Part shown: positions 53,301 through 63,216 of the stretch, piece by piece
Position numbering within the stretch: the first letter of the stretch is position 1
Layout: each line of letters begins with the position of its first letter
Assembly (NCBI GenBank): GCA_036023115.1
Contig: JAYKKT010000086.1
Span: forward strand, 18,507,501-18,571,500
Reading direction: 5' to 3'
Source: Brasenia schreberi
Lineage: Eukaryota; Streptophyta; Magnoliopsida; Nymphaeales; Cabombaceae
DNA: 64,000 nt
Position numbers and translations under genes: made by a program
The notes under the pieces: model-generated
Database searches by the model: none
Told to the model about the DNA's origin: nothing
The model's input: only the letters and a program-made list of their open reading frames with translations

Positions 53301-54342
53301 TTGGATAGGTGTTGAAGATGCCTAGGGAATATCATGAATGTGTTATTTTTCATTTCCCGCTTGTGCGTTTACTTTGTCATTAATACCTTGAACACAATAT
53401 TATGATACCTATATTCATTATTTTGCAGTGAGAAATATCATATTCTTTTTCATGCTTATATATATACATATGTATGTACTTATGTATTTATGCATATATT
53501 ACTGGTTTATTGCAGTAGTCATTGCAACATATCTCTATTGTAAACTTAGTTTGCGTTTTATTTATTCATAACATAGTGTCACTTTTTAGTTTTCATTTCT
53601 GTGTTTTTGCTTGTTTCATTATTGTATTCTACTTTTGTTCAACATGATTAGTTTTTCTCACGTTGGGCTTAAGTCTGTTGACTTATTGCTTCTTATCTTG
53701 CCAAGAAGTAGCTCATTTATTTTCACGATTCCACAAGTATAGCGGTACTTTTGGCTGATTGCACGTTCCTGCTTTCTGTGTAAAAGATTCTGAGGTTTTC
53801 AAAAGGATCAGGGAGAAACTATTTAAAGTTCAAATGTTACATAGATGTGCTCATAATGGCACAATTTATTTCAAATAGAAGTTTAAGTTTACCTTTTCAA
53901 GTTTGCTTGCCTGATGTGCACTCAGGCTGTCAGCCCACCTGGCAGTGCTCTTGACAGATGTATGAAGGTGGTCAGTTCAGTTCCCAGGCCATGCCTACCT
54001 GGTTTTGGCCTCCCTTTGTAACCAAACAAGGAAAATGCTTGCCTGATGTGTGACAAAATTGATATTCATGGCTCTAATGTGCTCTGCTTAGCATGTATTT
54101 CATCTATTTTGCTATATTTTCCATGGCAGGCCTGTACAATTAGTGTTTGTGGTAACTTTGCTATACTAGGAACTGAGGGTGGTTGGGTTGAGCGATTCAA
54201 TTTGCAATCTGGGATCAGCCGAGGCTGCTATGTGGACGCATCTGTCTCAAATGGTTGTGCTCATGATGGAGAAGTGGTCAGCATTGCCTCTGATTCAACC
54301 AATTCCAATTTGATCAGTGCTGGATATCATGGTGACATTAAG
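26329..54342 (+). CDS. UTP21: UTP21 / WDR36-like SSU-processome WD40 protein, 5' half (12 exons)
   Basis: Nucleolar WD40-repeat protein of the U3 snoRNP small-subunit processome (18S pre-rRNA processing). Exons, each with AG/GT borders: 26329-26454, 26952-26979, 27590-27690, 32131-32334, 32466-32709, 34026-34201, 35966-36048, 37699-37771, 45107-45172, 46970-47012, 47446-47585 and 54130-54342. Phases join correctly and give 499 codons with no stop. The start MGIFEPFRAIGYITTGVPFS is the conserved N-terminus of the family, so the ATG is firm. Later landmarks: IIGSQKGPLQLWNISTKK, IISIWNLDKQGLQSVIRDAH, FRSGHSAPPLCVRFYSNGRH, EIRERDWCNVVTCHMDTPRA and GNFAILGTEGGWVERFNLQS. The end of the second propeller and the Utp21 C-terminal domain (about 400 residues in relatives) were not found before 55.4 kb. 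The gene is either broken there or continues past the window. Introns 3, 8 and 11 (4.4, 7.3 and 6.5 kb) are swollen by transposons. Confidence 0.93.
27955..28212 (+). mobile_element. RTE LINE, left part, split by hAT insertion
   Basis: Matches the LINE at about 3950-4220 (actaacttaggag, agagtatataaacc, gagcatattcctat). It ends where the hAT element starts at about 28213. The 3' part of what is probably the same LINE reappears at 31480-31856. In UTP21 intron 3. Confidence 0.75.
28732..29193 (+). repeat. 231-bp tandem duplication of the BED-finger segment
   Basis: Copies 28732-28962 and 28963-29193, both beginning tatttttaggtttattaag and both containing the BED coding stretch. Period 231 bp (77 codons), with roughly 10% differences by eye. 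Confidence 0.9.
30331..30677 (+). repeat. 157/158-bp tandem repeats in the hAT C-terminal segment
   Basis: Copies begin at 30331, 30489 and 30646 (ggttttgaga-type start). The third copy is split by the insertion at 30679-31313 and resumes at 31314 (gggagaaaccatc), running to about 31440. The unit encodes the EEKPFVGYLYEAMNRAKEAI block of hAT transposases. Confidence 0.85.
30679..31313 (+). mobile_element. 635-bp insertion carrying a captured RRM exon (Pack-MULE candidate)
   Basis: Flanked by exact 9-bp direct repeats ggagaaacc at 30670-30678 and 31314-31322. A 9-bp TSD is typical of Mutator-like elements. No convincing terminal inverted repeat was seen: the left end is tgtcacacgggcg and the right end is gtgtcacttag. 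Inside is a fragment of an hnRNP-type gene (separate entry). It sits within the third tandem repeat of the hAT remnant. Confidence 0.65.
31001..31201 (+). pseudogene. RRM fragment of an hnRNP/Musashi-like gene
   Basis: Reads MFICGVSxEMMEDKLKEHF, then GNYGEVTQVVIMGDKVTSR, then RGFVFIVF and VLHDKYTIDGKT. This matches the first RNA-recognition motif of plant hnRNP (RNP1/HRP1-like) proteins. RNP2 is FICGVS and RNP1 is degraded to RGFVFIVF. The Trp codon after RNP2 is now TGA. The homology ends exactly at a GTGAGT donor site (31202), so the fragment was copied from genomic DNA, not from mRNA. Confidence 0.75.
31480..31856 (+). mobile_element. RTE LINE 3' part, beyond the hAT insertion
   Basis: Decayed reading with DATRKDHICYEFIRDKL, RWFGHVEMRPKKA and the tail 'ctgaccctatctagta', 'aaaaggctta'. 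The terminal GTT run is lost. Probably the other end of the LINE at 27955-28212, with its middle deleted. Confidence 0.75.
35877..35925 (+). mobile_element. 49-bp LINE micro-insertion with 18-bp TSD
   Basis: Only the extreme 3' end of the RTE LINE (gtagccgaccccatctagta, aaaggcttag, GTT repeats). It is flanked by taccaattgaagtttttt at 35857-35874 and 35926-35943. A genuine, extremely 5'-truncated retrotransposition event, 22 bp before UTP21 exon 7. Confidence 0.92.
36049..37289. other. UTP21 intron 7, left part
   Basis: Intronic. A minus-strand open frame near 36300-36570 and a region of direct repeats look like retroelement or LTR debris, but I recognise no family. No exon seen. Confidence 0.4.
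37290..37560 (+). pseudogene. RTE LINE endonuclease remnant
   Basis: Shifted frames give HVGKEASEYRNVHGNYGFEK, then EILDFAMTYDLSIVNTI, then IKFDYFVLMKIDRLCCKGCK. This is the order of the C-terminal part of the AP-endonuclease domain in RTE LINEs. In UTP21 intron 7, about 140 bp before exon 8. Confidence 0.65.
38095..43543 (-). mobile_element. Ty1/copia retrotransposon with both LTRs in UTP21 intron 8
   Basis: LTRs at 38095-38380 (286 bp) and 43250-43543 (294 bp) begin TGTTAGCATG and end CCTTAACA. The TSD attca lies at 38090-38094 and 43544-43548. Element strand is minus: primer site GGTATCAGAGC next to the right LTR, polypurine tract next to the left LTR. Gag is at about 42641-41900 (SISEYYVDL, then a CHC zinc finger CSHCGKSRHTRDHC). 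Integrase is at 41269-39938 (HSDVWGP, LRSDNGGEY, GITEKKNR). RT is at 39804-38881 (YVDDIIVTG) and RNase H extends to 38388. Stops and shifts occur, including a direct repeat (gttaaatgtccaaatt) near 38863-38898. It lies antisense to UTP21. Confidence 0.95.
44015..44108 (-). mobile_element. tRNA-derived SINE-like element
   Basis: Minus strand GCTCAGTTGGTTAGAGAGCT (A box) and GAGTTCAAATC (B box) with the spacing of a tRNA head, followed by an unrelated body. In intron 8 between the copia element and exon 9. Confidence 0.6.
45870..46800. other. Intron 9 repeat-like block with G15 run
   Basis: Different in texture from the surrounding intron. Open frames occur on both strands at 46035-46524 with no recognised product. 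Contains a run of 15 G at 46395-46409 and a short (TA)n. Possibly a solo LTR or other insertion, but borders were not found. Confidence 0.4.
47693..52160 (-). mobile_element. Near-full-length RTE LINE, interrupted by a hAT element
   Basis: On the minus strand, 5' to 3': leader near 52150; endonuclease start near 51790 (KVVDTMIRRKIHILCLQETK, then GVGIIINKDL); RT region with HQGSTLSPYLFIMVIDELTK near 48540; C-terminal block RWFGNVERRPKDAHVRRYEK near 47900; and the 3' tail ending in (GTT)-type repeats at 47693. The RT active site is altered (MLIEDDIVLV in place of FVDDIVL). Frames are broken in many places. A 1.2-kb hAT element sits inside it. In UTP21 intron 11. Confidence 0.85.
49116..50309. 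mobile_element. 1.19-kb hAT-type element with TIRs and 8-bp TSD
   Basis: Left end CAGTATTGTCTG; right end, reverse-complemented, AAGTGTTATCCG. TSD gtttgtcc at 49108-49115 and 50310-50317, cutting LINE sequence that continues on both sides. Both subterminal zones are packed with 'tacgatacg/cgtatcgta' repeats, dense at 50140-50290. Interior has no intact transposase; a minus-strand acidic stretch near 49550 may be its tail end. Confidence 0.85.
52683..53149 (+). mobile_element. RTE LINE 3' fragment with 14-bp TSD
   Basis: Carries the C-terminal block (MKMLRWMSVHTRKDHIHNEV, RWFGHVERRPKDAP) and the GTT-ending tail. The TSD tagtataacaagat is at 52669-52682 and 53150-53163. It has the opposite orientation to the LINE just before it. 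Confidence 0.93.
53164..53924. other. UTP21 intron 11, right part
   Basis: T-rich intron DNA with a short (TA)n near 53460. No coding or RNA signal. Confidence 0.5.
53925..54030 (+). mobile_element. tRNA-derived SINE-like element near exon 12
   Basis: Contains A-box-like (agcccacctggcagtgc) and B-box-like (ggtcagttcagttccc) strings and ends 'ggcctccctttgtaaccaaa'. Similar endings occur at 21.97 kb and, inverted, at 20.83 kb. It ends 100 bp before UTP21 exon 12. Confidence 0.6.
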
Positions 54343-55005
54343 GTCTATTTCCTGATTCTGTCTGCTTTGCGTCATCTTTTTTGTTAGTTGATCTTCTCTT
54401 TATGTTTTTATGTGTGGTATATTTCATCTGCAAAGAGGTGACCTATTCTGGTTCATTAAATTGGTCCATTTGTCTTCTTGTTTTCGTGGCATACGAAACA
54501 AAAGGCAACATCCTTTTATCTGGTGATAGATATACTGTCAGTCATTTTTGACGGGGTCAAGGTTAGCTGGGGTTCTTCAACTCACACATTGTTTTGCCGA
54601 TCTACTCTCAGTTATGAAATGTTTTACCTGGTAACTTCAAATGATTTGCGTCAACATCCTGGTGGCATGGAAGATCAAGTGCATAGTAACTGAAGATTTT
54701 ACTTGATCTGCTCCCACTACCTATCAGATGTCTAATATGCTTTCAGCTGCAGTGAACTATTGAATTAGGCTTTGTACTAGAATGCTAGCCAGAGGTGGGC
54801 AATGGTCTGGCATGACCTGAACCAGTTCCGTTTAGTAATAGGCTGTCTGAGAATGGCAAATTGTCAAAAGAATCCTGTCAGTTTAGTAAGGGGCTGTATT
54901 TCAACATAGTTTCTAATGGGTTTCGAGTATGCAAAGGGACAATGGGTCATTCAGACCAAGTGACTTCCAGAGTTGTTTCTCTTTTCTGTGCTAATGTATT
55001 AGTTC

Positions 55006-55038
<33 letters not shown>

Positions 55039-55052
55039 GATCTCTCTCTCTC

Positions 55053-55086
<34 letters not shown>

Positions 55087-55369
55087 TTCTGGTTGACCAT
55101 TCAGGCTAGACTCTCATTTATGTTACTCTTCTTGACCATCTGGACCATTCATCTTTTCTCATGAGAGAGTTTGTATTAAAAAAAAGTAATAAGTATAAAA
55201 TATACTTTGTTTTTTTTGCTTTTTGGGTAACCTATTTCCTTTTTGAATATGGGAATATGAAGAAAGAGATGGACGATCCACATTGTCAAAAAGAGTAGCA
55301 TGAATATAGCAACTCTCAAACTCCCATTTTTTTTTTCTCTCTCTCTCTCTCTCTCCACACACACATATA

Positions 55370-55409
<40 letters not shown>

Positions 55410-55425
55410 CACACACACATACAAC
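54343..55425. other. DNA after UTP21 exon 12; no further exon found
   Basis: Searched for the next UTP21 exon (a VWDF-type WD40 block is expected) and found none. Contains (CT)n/(TA)n/(GA)n at about 55005-55085 and (CT)n-(TA)n at about 55335-55405. Confidence 0.6.
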
Positions 55426-56190
55426 AACAACAACAACTACTACTACTAAGCCTTTTCCCATACTAGATGGGGCCAACTACATGGATTTTTGTTTCCACGG
55501 GACCCTATCATGTGCCATGCTAGCACTTAACTCAATATAAACTAGATCATTCTTTATTGTTTCTTTCCAACACTTTTATAATCGTCCTCTTCATCTTTGA
55601 ACAATTTCACAATCTAGTTTTTCATATCTTCTTACGGGAGCGTCCTTGGGTCGCCTTTCTACATGTCTAAACCATCTTAAATGATTTTTCTTCATTTTAT
55701 CCTCTATTGGTGCTACTCCCGCTTTGTTTCTAATAACCTCATTATGTATATGGTCTTTCTTTTGTATGACTGCTTATCCATCTCAACATCTTCATTTCTG
55801 CTACATACATGTTCTGCATATGTTGATTAATTGCCCAACACTCATAACCATAAAACATAGAAGGTCTAATTGTTGCTCTATAATATTTACCTTTCAACTT
55901 CAATGGTATCTTCTTATCACATAGAATACCATATGCCCCTCTCCATTTTAACCAACCGACACTAATTCTTTATAACATCTCCATCAATCTTTCCATCACT
56001 TTGAAAAAATGATCTTCGGTATTTAAAACTTTCCTTATGAGAGATGCAATGTGTGCCAATCTTAATTTTTATGTTTACTGAAGTACCAAAATGCTCAAAC
56101 TTACATTTTATATATTTTGTCTTTATTCTACTATGTAAGAAGCCTTTACTTTCTAATGTTTCTCTTCATAGTTCCAATTTCCTATTAACT
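55426..56190 (-). mobile_element. 5'-truncated RTE LINE fused to receptor kinase copy B
   Basis: Minus strand: KVNRKLEL..., then the RT C-terminal region, then the standard 3' tail with GTT repeats at 55426. Its 5' edge joins the kinase gene inside the codons for NPASLKK, sharing the string AAAAAAGTTAATAG with LINE sequence. No TSD: the far side is a TG/TA microsatellite, not kinase sequence. So either a deletion followed insertion, or two LINEs recombined. Confidence 0.88.
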
Positions 56191-58487
56191 TTTTTCTTGA
56201 GCGACGCCGGATTCACTTTCCCGTTCAAACCAGGATCCATGATCTGTTCAAGCATTCCCTTCTTCTGCCACATCATTGCCCACTCTGCAATGTTCACTTG
56301 CTCTCGAGGGAGAACCGGATTTAATACCGGCCTCGAGCATAAAACTTCCATTAAAACAACTCCGAATGAATATACATCTGATTTTTCTGTCAGCTGCTGC
56401 CTTCTGAAGTACTCGGGATCAAGGTAACCAAAGCTACCTTTAACAGCAGTGCTCACATGAGTTTGATCCAATGCAGGGCCCGTCTTTGAAAGGCCAAAAT
56501 CTGCAACTTTAGCCACAAGATTCTCATCCAACAATATGTTGGTGGTCTTCACATCTCGGTGAATAATGCTCTGAGTGGCTCCTGTGTGAAGATAATGGAG
56601 ACCTCTAGCAGCTCCTATACAAATCTCTAGCCTCTGCTTCCACGACAAAGGTAGAAGATCTGATCCATACAGATGAGTTCTTAGGGGCCCCTTAGCCATG
56701 TACTCGTATACCAAAATCATCTCTGACCGCTCATCACAGTAACCAATCAAAGAAACCAAATGCCGATGCCGGAGCTTAGACAACATCTGAATTTCAGTCT
56801 GAAATTCATTGAGGCCTTGTTCTGATCTTGGGTTCCCCCTTTTAACAGCAACCCTGGTCCCATCATCAAGTATTCCCTTGTAAACTTTCCCAAATCCACC
56901 AACACCAAGAAGCAGACCTTCATCAAACTTGTTGGTAGCATCCATTATCTCTTGGAAAGTAAAGACGCGTCCCAAACTTGAATTTGCCAGCGAGATGCAG
57001 CTTGTAGTCCCGCTCTTCTGAGAAATAGTCGAAACTTTACTCATGGTCAGAGAATTACCATACAAAGGCAAAGGCAGCCATGGGTGAGTGTAGCGACGCC
57101 TCTTTGATTTCGGCCCTATGAAGCAATAAAAATATGAAGCGATCATCAGCATTGCTGTCAACCCACCCGCTAAGACTCCAAGAACAATTGTCATCTTTCT
57201 TTTCTTCGACCGCGAACCAGAATAGATCTCGCGGACAGAGAGCAAGCCATCTAAACTCCTAGCATCATTGCTGATCTTCATGATCTCCAACCCATTAAGA
57301 GTAGCATTGGCTGCATCGAGAATAGTGGGATCAGGGCCAATACTAACGTTTATGAAGGTCAAACCAGAGGAGGCATTGGAAACAAAATCCGCATAATATG
57401 GCCTTCTCAATACAGCAGTCCTCTTGCTGAGATCAAGGTCAGCTATTGCAACGTCATAATTGATATATACATTGAAGATGAGCTGATTCATGGCGTTGCT
57501 GATAATATCGCAGAAATGAAGCCGGATGAAATACAAGAAGTTCGGGTCCACAGGGAGAGACCATGTGATATTGAAGATCACACTAGCAACATTGGTATTC
57601 ACCATTGTTTCAGCAGTTGCGTACACCCAATTGGGCGCAATCTCTTGCGTGACAATCTGCCCGTAACTAATGGTGCTCGGATCCACAGATGCAACCTTTG
57701 CAGATCTGTTAGAGAAAAGATAGTCTCTATCATTCTCCCAAGTCCTTCCTAGTGTGTCATTCATTGGGATGATCCTAGGACCACCCACATTGAGCCTATA
57801 AACAGTCTCTAGAGCCAAATTGGATAGGCCACTGAAAGGGGCACCAACAGAGACTTGCTGAGCCTGATTAGAAGCTATCAACCTGTCGGGGGCCGAGACA
57901 ACTTCGATGCCATTCACGAAAGAGACGAAATTGTTCATGGGCACAAAGGTTATACTCAGGTAATCAGATGTCACATTGATCAAATACTCCTTAAACAGAT
58001 ACGGTTGGCTCTGGTTCTTGAAAATGTAGTTATTCAATAGCACAAAATCATCAGTTACTACGGTGAGAGATGCTGAATTTAGAGCATAATCAGAATTTGG
58101 AACGGCATGGAAATACAGTCGAATCCAATGCAAACCAGCTTGACCAATGCTGAATCTATATGAGCTCGGCTTTGAAAAGACGCGAGCGGATAGGTAGATT
58201 GGGAATGAAGGAGGAACGGAGTTAGAGGAAGAAACAACAGTAATTCCTTGATCTGAGATCACAAGGGAAGGTGATTGCGAATCAGGGACAAAGGTTCTGC
58301 CGTTTACAGTCACATTTTGAGAAGCACCACAAGCAATCAAGTAGCCATCTACTGGCGCATAGGCAGCATAAGAACCAGTCATCATGAAATCCACACAAAA
58401 CACAGCGAGAACAAGAGAAACAAAGGACGACAACTTAACGAAAGCCATTTCTATCGCCATCTCTACCATCTCCAAAGCCCAAAACAA
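56166..58487 (-). CDS. CrRLK1L receptor kinase copy B, 3'-truncated by LINE
   Basis: Open for 773 codons with no internal fault. Signal peptide starts at Met14 (MAFVKLSSFVSLVLAVFCVD), the likely true start (58448). Two malectin-like ectodomains with many N-glycosylation sites follow, then a membrane segment at about residues 433-458. The kinase begins near residue 509: glycine loop GVGGFGKVYKG, catalytic Lys549, [11 protein letters not shown] (Asp645), DFGLSKTG (Asp663), [11 protein letters not shown] and [14 protein letters not shown]. The last residues (KVNRKLEL) come from LINE sequence, so the final kinase helices and the C-terminal tail are gone. Relatives are about 830-860 residues. The N-terminal third is identical to copy A; the rest differs clearly. 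The family acts at the plasma membrane in cell-wall sensing. Activity of this truncated form is doubtful. Confidence 0.88.
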   Translation of the reverse strand: MFWALEMVEMAIEMAFVKLSSFVSLVLAVFCVDFMMTGSYAAYAPVDGYLIACGASQNVTVNGRTFVPDSQSPSLVISDQGITVVSSSNSVPPSFPIYLSARVFSKPSSYRFSIGQAGLHWIRLYFHAVPNSDYALNSASLTVVTDDFVLLNNYIFKNQSQPYLFKEYLINVTSDYLSITFVPMNNFVSFVNGIEVVSAPDRLIASNQAQQVSVGAPFSGLSNLALETVYRLNVGGPRIIPMNDTLGRTWENDRDYLFSNRSAKVASVDPSTISYGQIVTQEIAPNWVYATAETMVNTNVASVIFNITWSLPVDPNFLYFIRLHFCDIISNAMNQLIFNVYINYDVAIADLDLSKRTAVLRRPYYADFVSNASSGLTFINVSIGPDPTILDAANATLNGLEIMKISNDARSLDGLLSVREIYSGSRSKKRKMTIVLGVLAGGLTAMLMIASYFYCFIGPKSKRRRYTHPWLPLPLYGNSLTMSKVSTISQKSGTTSCISLANSSLGRVFTFQEIMDATNKFDEGLLLGVGGFGKVYKGILDDGTRVAVKRGNPRSEQGLNEFQTEIQMLSKLRHRHLVSLIGYCDERSEMILVYEYMAKGPLRTHLYGSDLLPLSWKQRLEICIGAARGLHYLHTGATQSIIHRDVKTTNILLDENLVAKVADFGLSKTGPALDQTHVSTAVKGSFGYLDPEYFRRQQLTEKSDVYSFGVVLMEVLCSRPVLNPVLPREQVNIAEWAMMWQKKGMLEQIMDPGLNGKVNPASLKKKVNRKLEL

Positions 58488-61400
58488 CTTAATTTGCAGG
58501 TAAATCAGATCAAATCTCTCTCAGAAACAAAAGGAAACACGCCCACATGCTCAAATCTCCAAAATAAGAAAATGGGTGCTCAAGAAGTGATAAGAGTTCC
58601 TCCTAACTGGTTCATTGACATTGAAGAGTATCTTTAAAAGCGGGAAACTGGAAGGTGGAATAAATGGCGATCTAAAAGCATCAAACTAAATGAAGACCAC
58701 CATAAACGGTGCAGCTAGCAAAGCGTTTTCCTACTTAGCAAACAGCTACATCCAGCCTGTTTACAAAAGGAAAAGTGGGATCCACAAGCGCGAGAAGCCG
58801 AGAAGGTATACAATCAAGACGCTTAGAGACCGTACGCAAAAAAATAATAAAGAATTTAATCCTCAAACATACCTATGATGACTGATGAGTTGACAGAACC
58901 AATGGCAGTACTAAAACTGAGAATATATTTTACTTACAAAATAAAGAGATTTGGCTGATATTTCATTCTCTATTTTTCTAATCTTTGTCAGATGTTTTTT
59001 TTTCTTTTAAGATAAGATTGGTTTCTTTGTCTATTTTTACGATAAAAAGGTGGTGATTGGGAAGCGTGACCATATCGATTCTTCGCCATCGACGCGGTTT
59101 CCGACGTAAAACCGGCGAATTGGGAATTGCTAACGGAGTCGAGCCACCGTCGTCGTGCCCACAGGTTGGTGGATGAAGATGGAAAATGATAAAGTTCTCG
59201 CCTTTTGGACATTTCCACTTTTCTGCATCTGCGATATTTTGGGAAATCGAAATGATCGCCGGAAAACGGCTACGATATAGATATCTGATGGCAACGTCCT
59301 GCCTAACTTTTAGTAAGAGCATCTAATAGTCAGTTGGATATCCAGTAAGTAAGAAGTTGCTCGAAATTAGAGGATTGATGATCTTATTTGTCTAATGTAG
59401 CATATGATCGTGCTTGGTGAGGAGAAAGAATTATATAATTCCACAATGACCAGTAATTCACCTGGTTAGGAGGTCGATTCACAAGTTGAAATGTTTTTAA
59501 ATTCGATAAGCAAGCCGTTCACAAAGAAAATCGTATAATTGTTCCAAGTGTTGAAGAAGCTTGCTTTTTATTTTGAATTTTGAATAGAATATTTTTTACA
59601 CAAATTAAATAAGGGTCTGGTTGTTCTCTTCTGTCACCATCATCATTTCTTAAACTCAAGAATTAATCTTTCATGATAGTTGGTATTTATGGAGGAACTT
59701 CTGAAAAGACTGGCACTACGTAGATTTGAGTGGTTGGGCATCTTTAGCTCAACCCGACCACCAGCGTCTCCAAACGCAACCAAACCACAATTTGTGTGGT
59801 TGATTAAGCATGCAAATTTCCTACGTAGTGAGTAGAGACGTTGACTGGTGGGTCATAGGAAAGTAAATGGTTCGGATTCGGTTCGCATAGTGATTTAAAA
59901 ATTCCAATTTATGATTCTGAATTCATATAATTATCTGCTTAGGTCGTGTCCGAAAATATATCGTTGTTTCATATTCGGGTCAGAAACGGGTTTACCATGA
60001 TTCCGTTATTTTATATTCCTACTTAGAGGATATGAGCACAGTCCAAGACTCTCTGAGTCGTGCTCGGGTTCAAAGTCTTGTTTGCTACGACCTCAAAGTC
60101 TTGTTTGCTAGCCAGAATTCCCGCCGGAGTCACGCTACTGGTCGCGGCGCAAATCAAGGAACGAATCGTCTCGTTCCGATACGGTAATGAGCACCGGCGA
60201 CGCAGTTTAGAAAAGGGTGCGAGCCACGTCATCAACGGCAACGTGACACGTAAGTTTCCACGTGGTGTCCGGCGATTGAGCTTTAACTCCGTGATTGGCT
60301 CGTTTAGATGCGAAAGGACAGCGAAGTTCGTCTCCTTGGAGGCCAAGGACGGTAATGACGGCTCAAGTCAAGCTTCAAAGCGAGTTTTTTCTTCCTTTCT
60401 TTAATTTATCGTTAAAAACGACCTTATTAGCAGGATATTCTTCTTTGTATTTTTTAAACTCGCCGAAAATTCTTTTAGTTACATATAAATCATTTATTAA
60501 ATTGTTTAATGTATTAGATGTGATCCTCTTAATACATTTTGTTTATTTACGTCACCACCAACATCCACCATTTTTTGGTACAAGCAGTCATGGTTTACTC
60601 TCCAAGGGACTTGTAATAATCTTGTGTTTCGATTATGTTAGATATTTTAGTGCTTTCAATTGGTTCTGGTTTTGGTTTTGAAGAGAGATCATCAATATCG
60701 TTGACATCACCTCACCAAAATAATTATGAAGAAACATTTTACTAACCTTTAAGTTTATTCATAAGACATAATTAAGACTACTTGGTTCGTGTTGCAAAAA
60801 CACAATGAAGATGTGAACAAAAAGAATAGTTCCCTATTTTTTTATTTTTGTGTATTATAAAATAATAGAGATGGATCCAAAATAATAAAAAACTTTGTAC
60901 ATGTTGTGTCTTTGTTTCTATTAAATCATTGCGAGCTTGGTAAAGGTTGGCCTAACCCGAAACGACTAGGCGCTCGCTAGTCACGAGTGCCAGCCCCATT
61001 GATTGGCACCGACAGTTTAAAATTTGGTGTGTGTTGCTTTAGTGGCCTTACCAAACGACATCAGTAGTTTTTTATGGTTGCAAAGGGGAGGCTCAAGTCA
61101 GGAATGCACATCCCAGTTATTGAACTCACGACCTTCATCTTGTGATCGAGCTGCCTGCCAAGTGAGCTAACGGTCTGAGTGCAACCCACATCCATACTCT
61201 TGACCTCCCTAATATTGAACTTATCAAAATATTAGCATGTTGTAAAATGATTCTTAGTGTGATTATGGTCCTTGCATTTGTTGGTGCCAGTTGTTTTGAC
61301 AGAGAAGCACATTATGTATATTTGATGTATTGGCTTAATAATTTAGTAGTTAGGAATGCATTTTTAAATGGGATCCTATGATTGACTGTGACTACTTTGT

Positions 61401-61509
61401 TTACACCAGTTAAGCGATCACCGTCAAGCTACCTAACCTTTCCTCCCAATGATTTCTTGCATGTATGTTTTGAACCATGGAAGCCAGTCGCAAAATCCCA
61501 ATGACATTC

Positions 61510-61520
61510 TCTCTCTCCCT

Positions 61521-61607
<87 letters not shown>

Positions 61608-61735
61608 ATTACTTATATCTATCCGTTACTTTTGAAAGTATGACTATCCTATAAAAAATCATAAAAAAAAATAAAACTTACTTTTATTACACTCATACTC
61701 CTCAAAGTAAAGAGTGAACATAATACATGAACCAA

Positions 61736-61815
<80 letters not shown>
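61510..61815. repeat. (TA)n/(GA)n/(CT)n microsatellites in duplicate copy 2
   Basis: Runs at about 61525-61605 and 61738-61815, longer than or different from their partners at 21.27-21.50 kb. Frames through them are not coding. Confidence 0.95.
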
Positions 61816-61828
<13 letters not shown>

Positions 61829-62469
61829 TTATATTTATATGTATGTGAGTGTGTGTGTGTGAAAGTGAAAGATAGTCTCAAAATATATACTCTCGGATCC
61901 TAGTTGTGATTTTCTTCGATAGAAGATTGAGAGACTGGCAACAACAAGGCATCCTTTTGTCAGGCAAGGGCACTATATTTGAAAAATAAAATATATCTGT
62001 ATACAAACTTCGTCTCTTGCAACTGTCTGGCATCCGATCCATTATGTGTGTACAAATATTATATGAGCTCAAGTAAACAAGGGAAACGAGAGAAGTGACT
62101 TGCACCAGCATGGGTTTCCTGAACTCTGTGGTTCCACCGGTGGCAGTTCTTGCCGGGTTTCAGGACTAGTTTGGTTCTGAGCTCGGCAGGTTGGAACCGA
62201 ATAGGTTTGTCTCTCGACAATCGTGATGTTGGCCATGAGTTTGTTTGTTGGGGACTGCATACCGGCCTTCGGCCTCCTGTTGTAACCAAAAAAAGAAAAG
62301 GGACCATTTTTCCTGCTAGTGGCCATACTGCAAATCATTTACCAAAACCCAAGAACAATATATATATATATATATATATATACCCACATACACACATATA
62401 TATAAAGGAACCATTTTCTCTGCTAGTGGTCATACTGCAAATCATTTATCATTTGCCAAAATCCAAGAA

Positions 62470-62540
<71 letters not shown>

Positions 62541-62623
62541 ACGGACGGAACCATTTTCTCTGCTAGTGGCCATATTGTAAATCATTTACCAAAACCCAAG
62601 AGCAAATATATATACGTGCATAC

Positions 62624-62654
<31 letters not shown>

Positions 62655-62655
62655 C

Positions 62656-62748
<93 letters not shown>

Positions 62749-62957
62749 TCTTTCACTACACATTAACTGAATCAAATAAGAGCCTTGTACAACTTCAGAA
62801 TCATCTTATGTACACAAATCACGAAAAGGGCTACTCATCTCAAAACACTTTTAAAGTCTAAGATGCAAATGCTTGAATCTAAACATTTAAGCACCAAGCC
62901 ACCTTAATAAGTAGTAGTTTGGGTCCGGACAAGGCCCAATGCAGACCCGACCAGAAA

Positions 62958-63216
<259 letters not shown>

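Noticed and set aside
54343..55425. Further UTP21 exons.
   Set aside because: Searched for the conserved blocks that follow ISAGYHGDIK in relatives; none seen in any frame.
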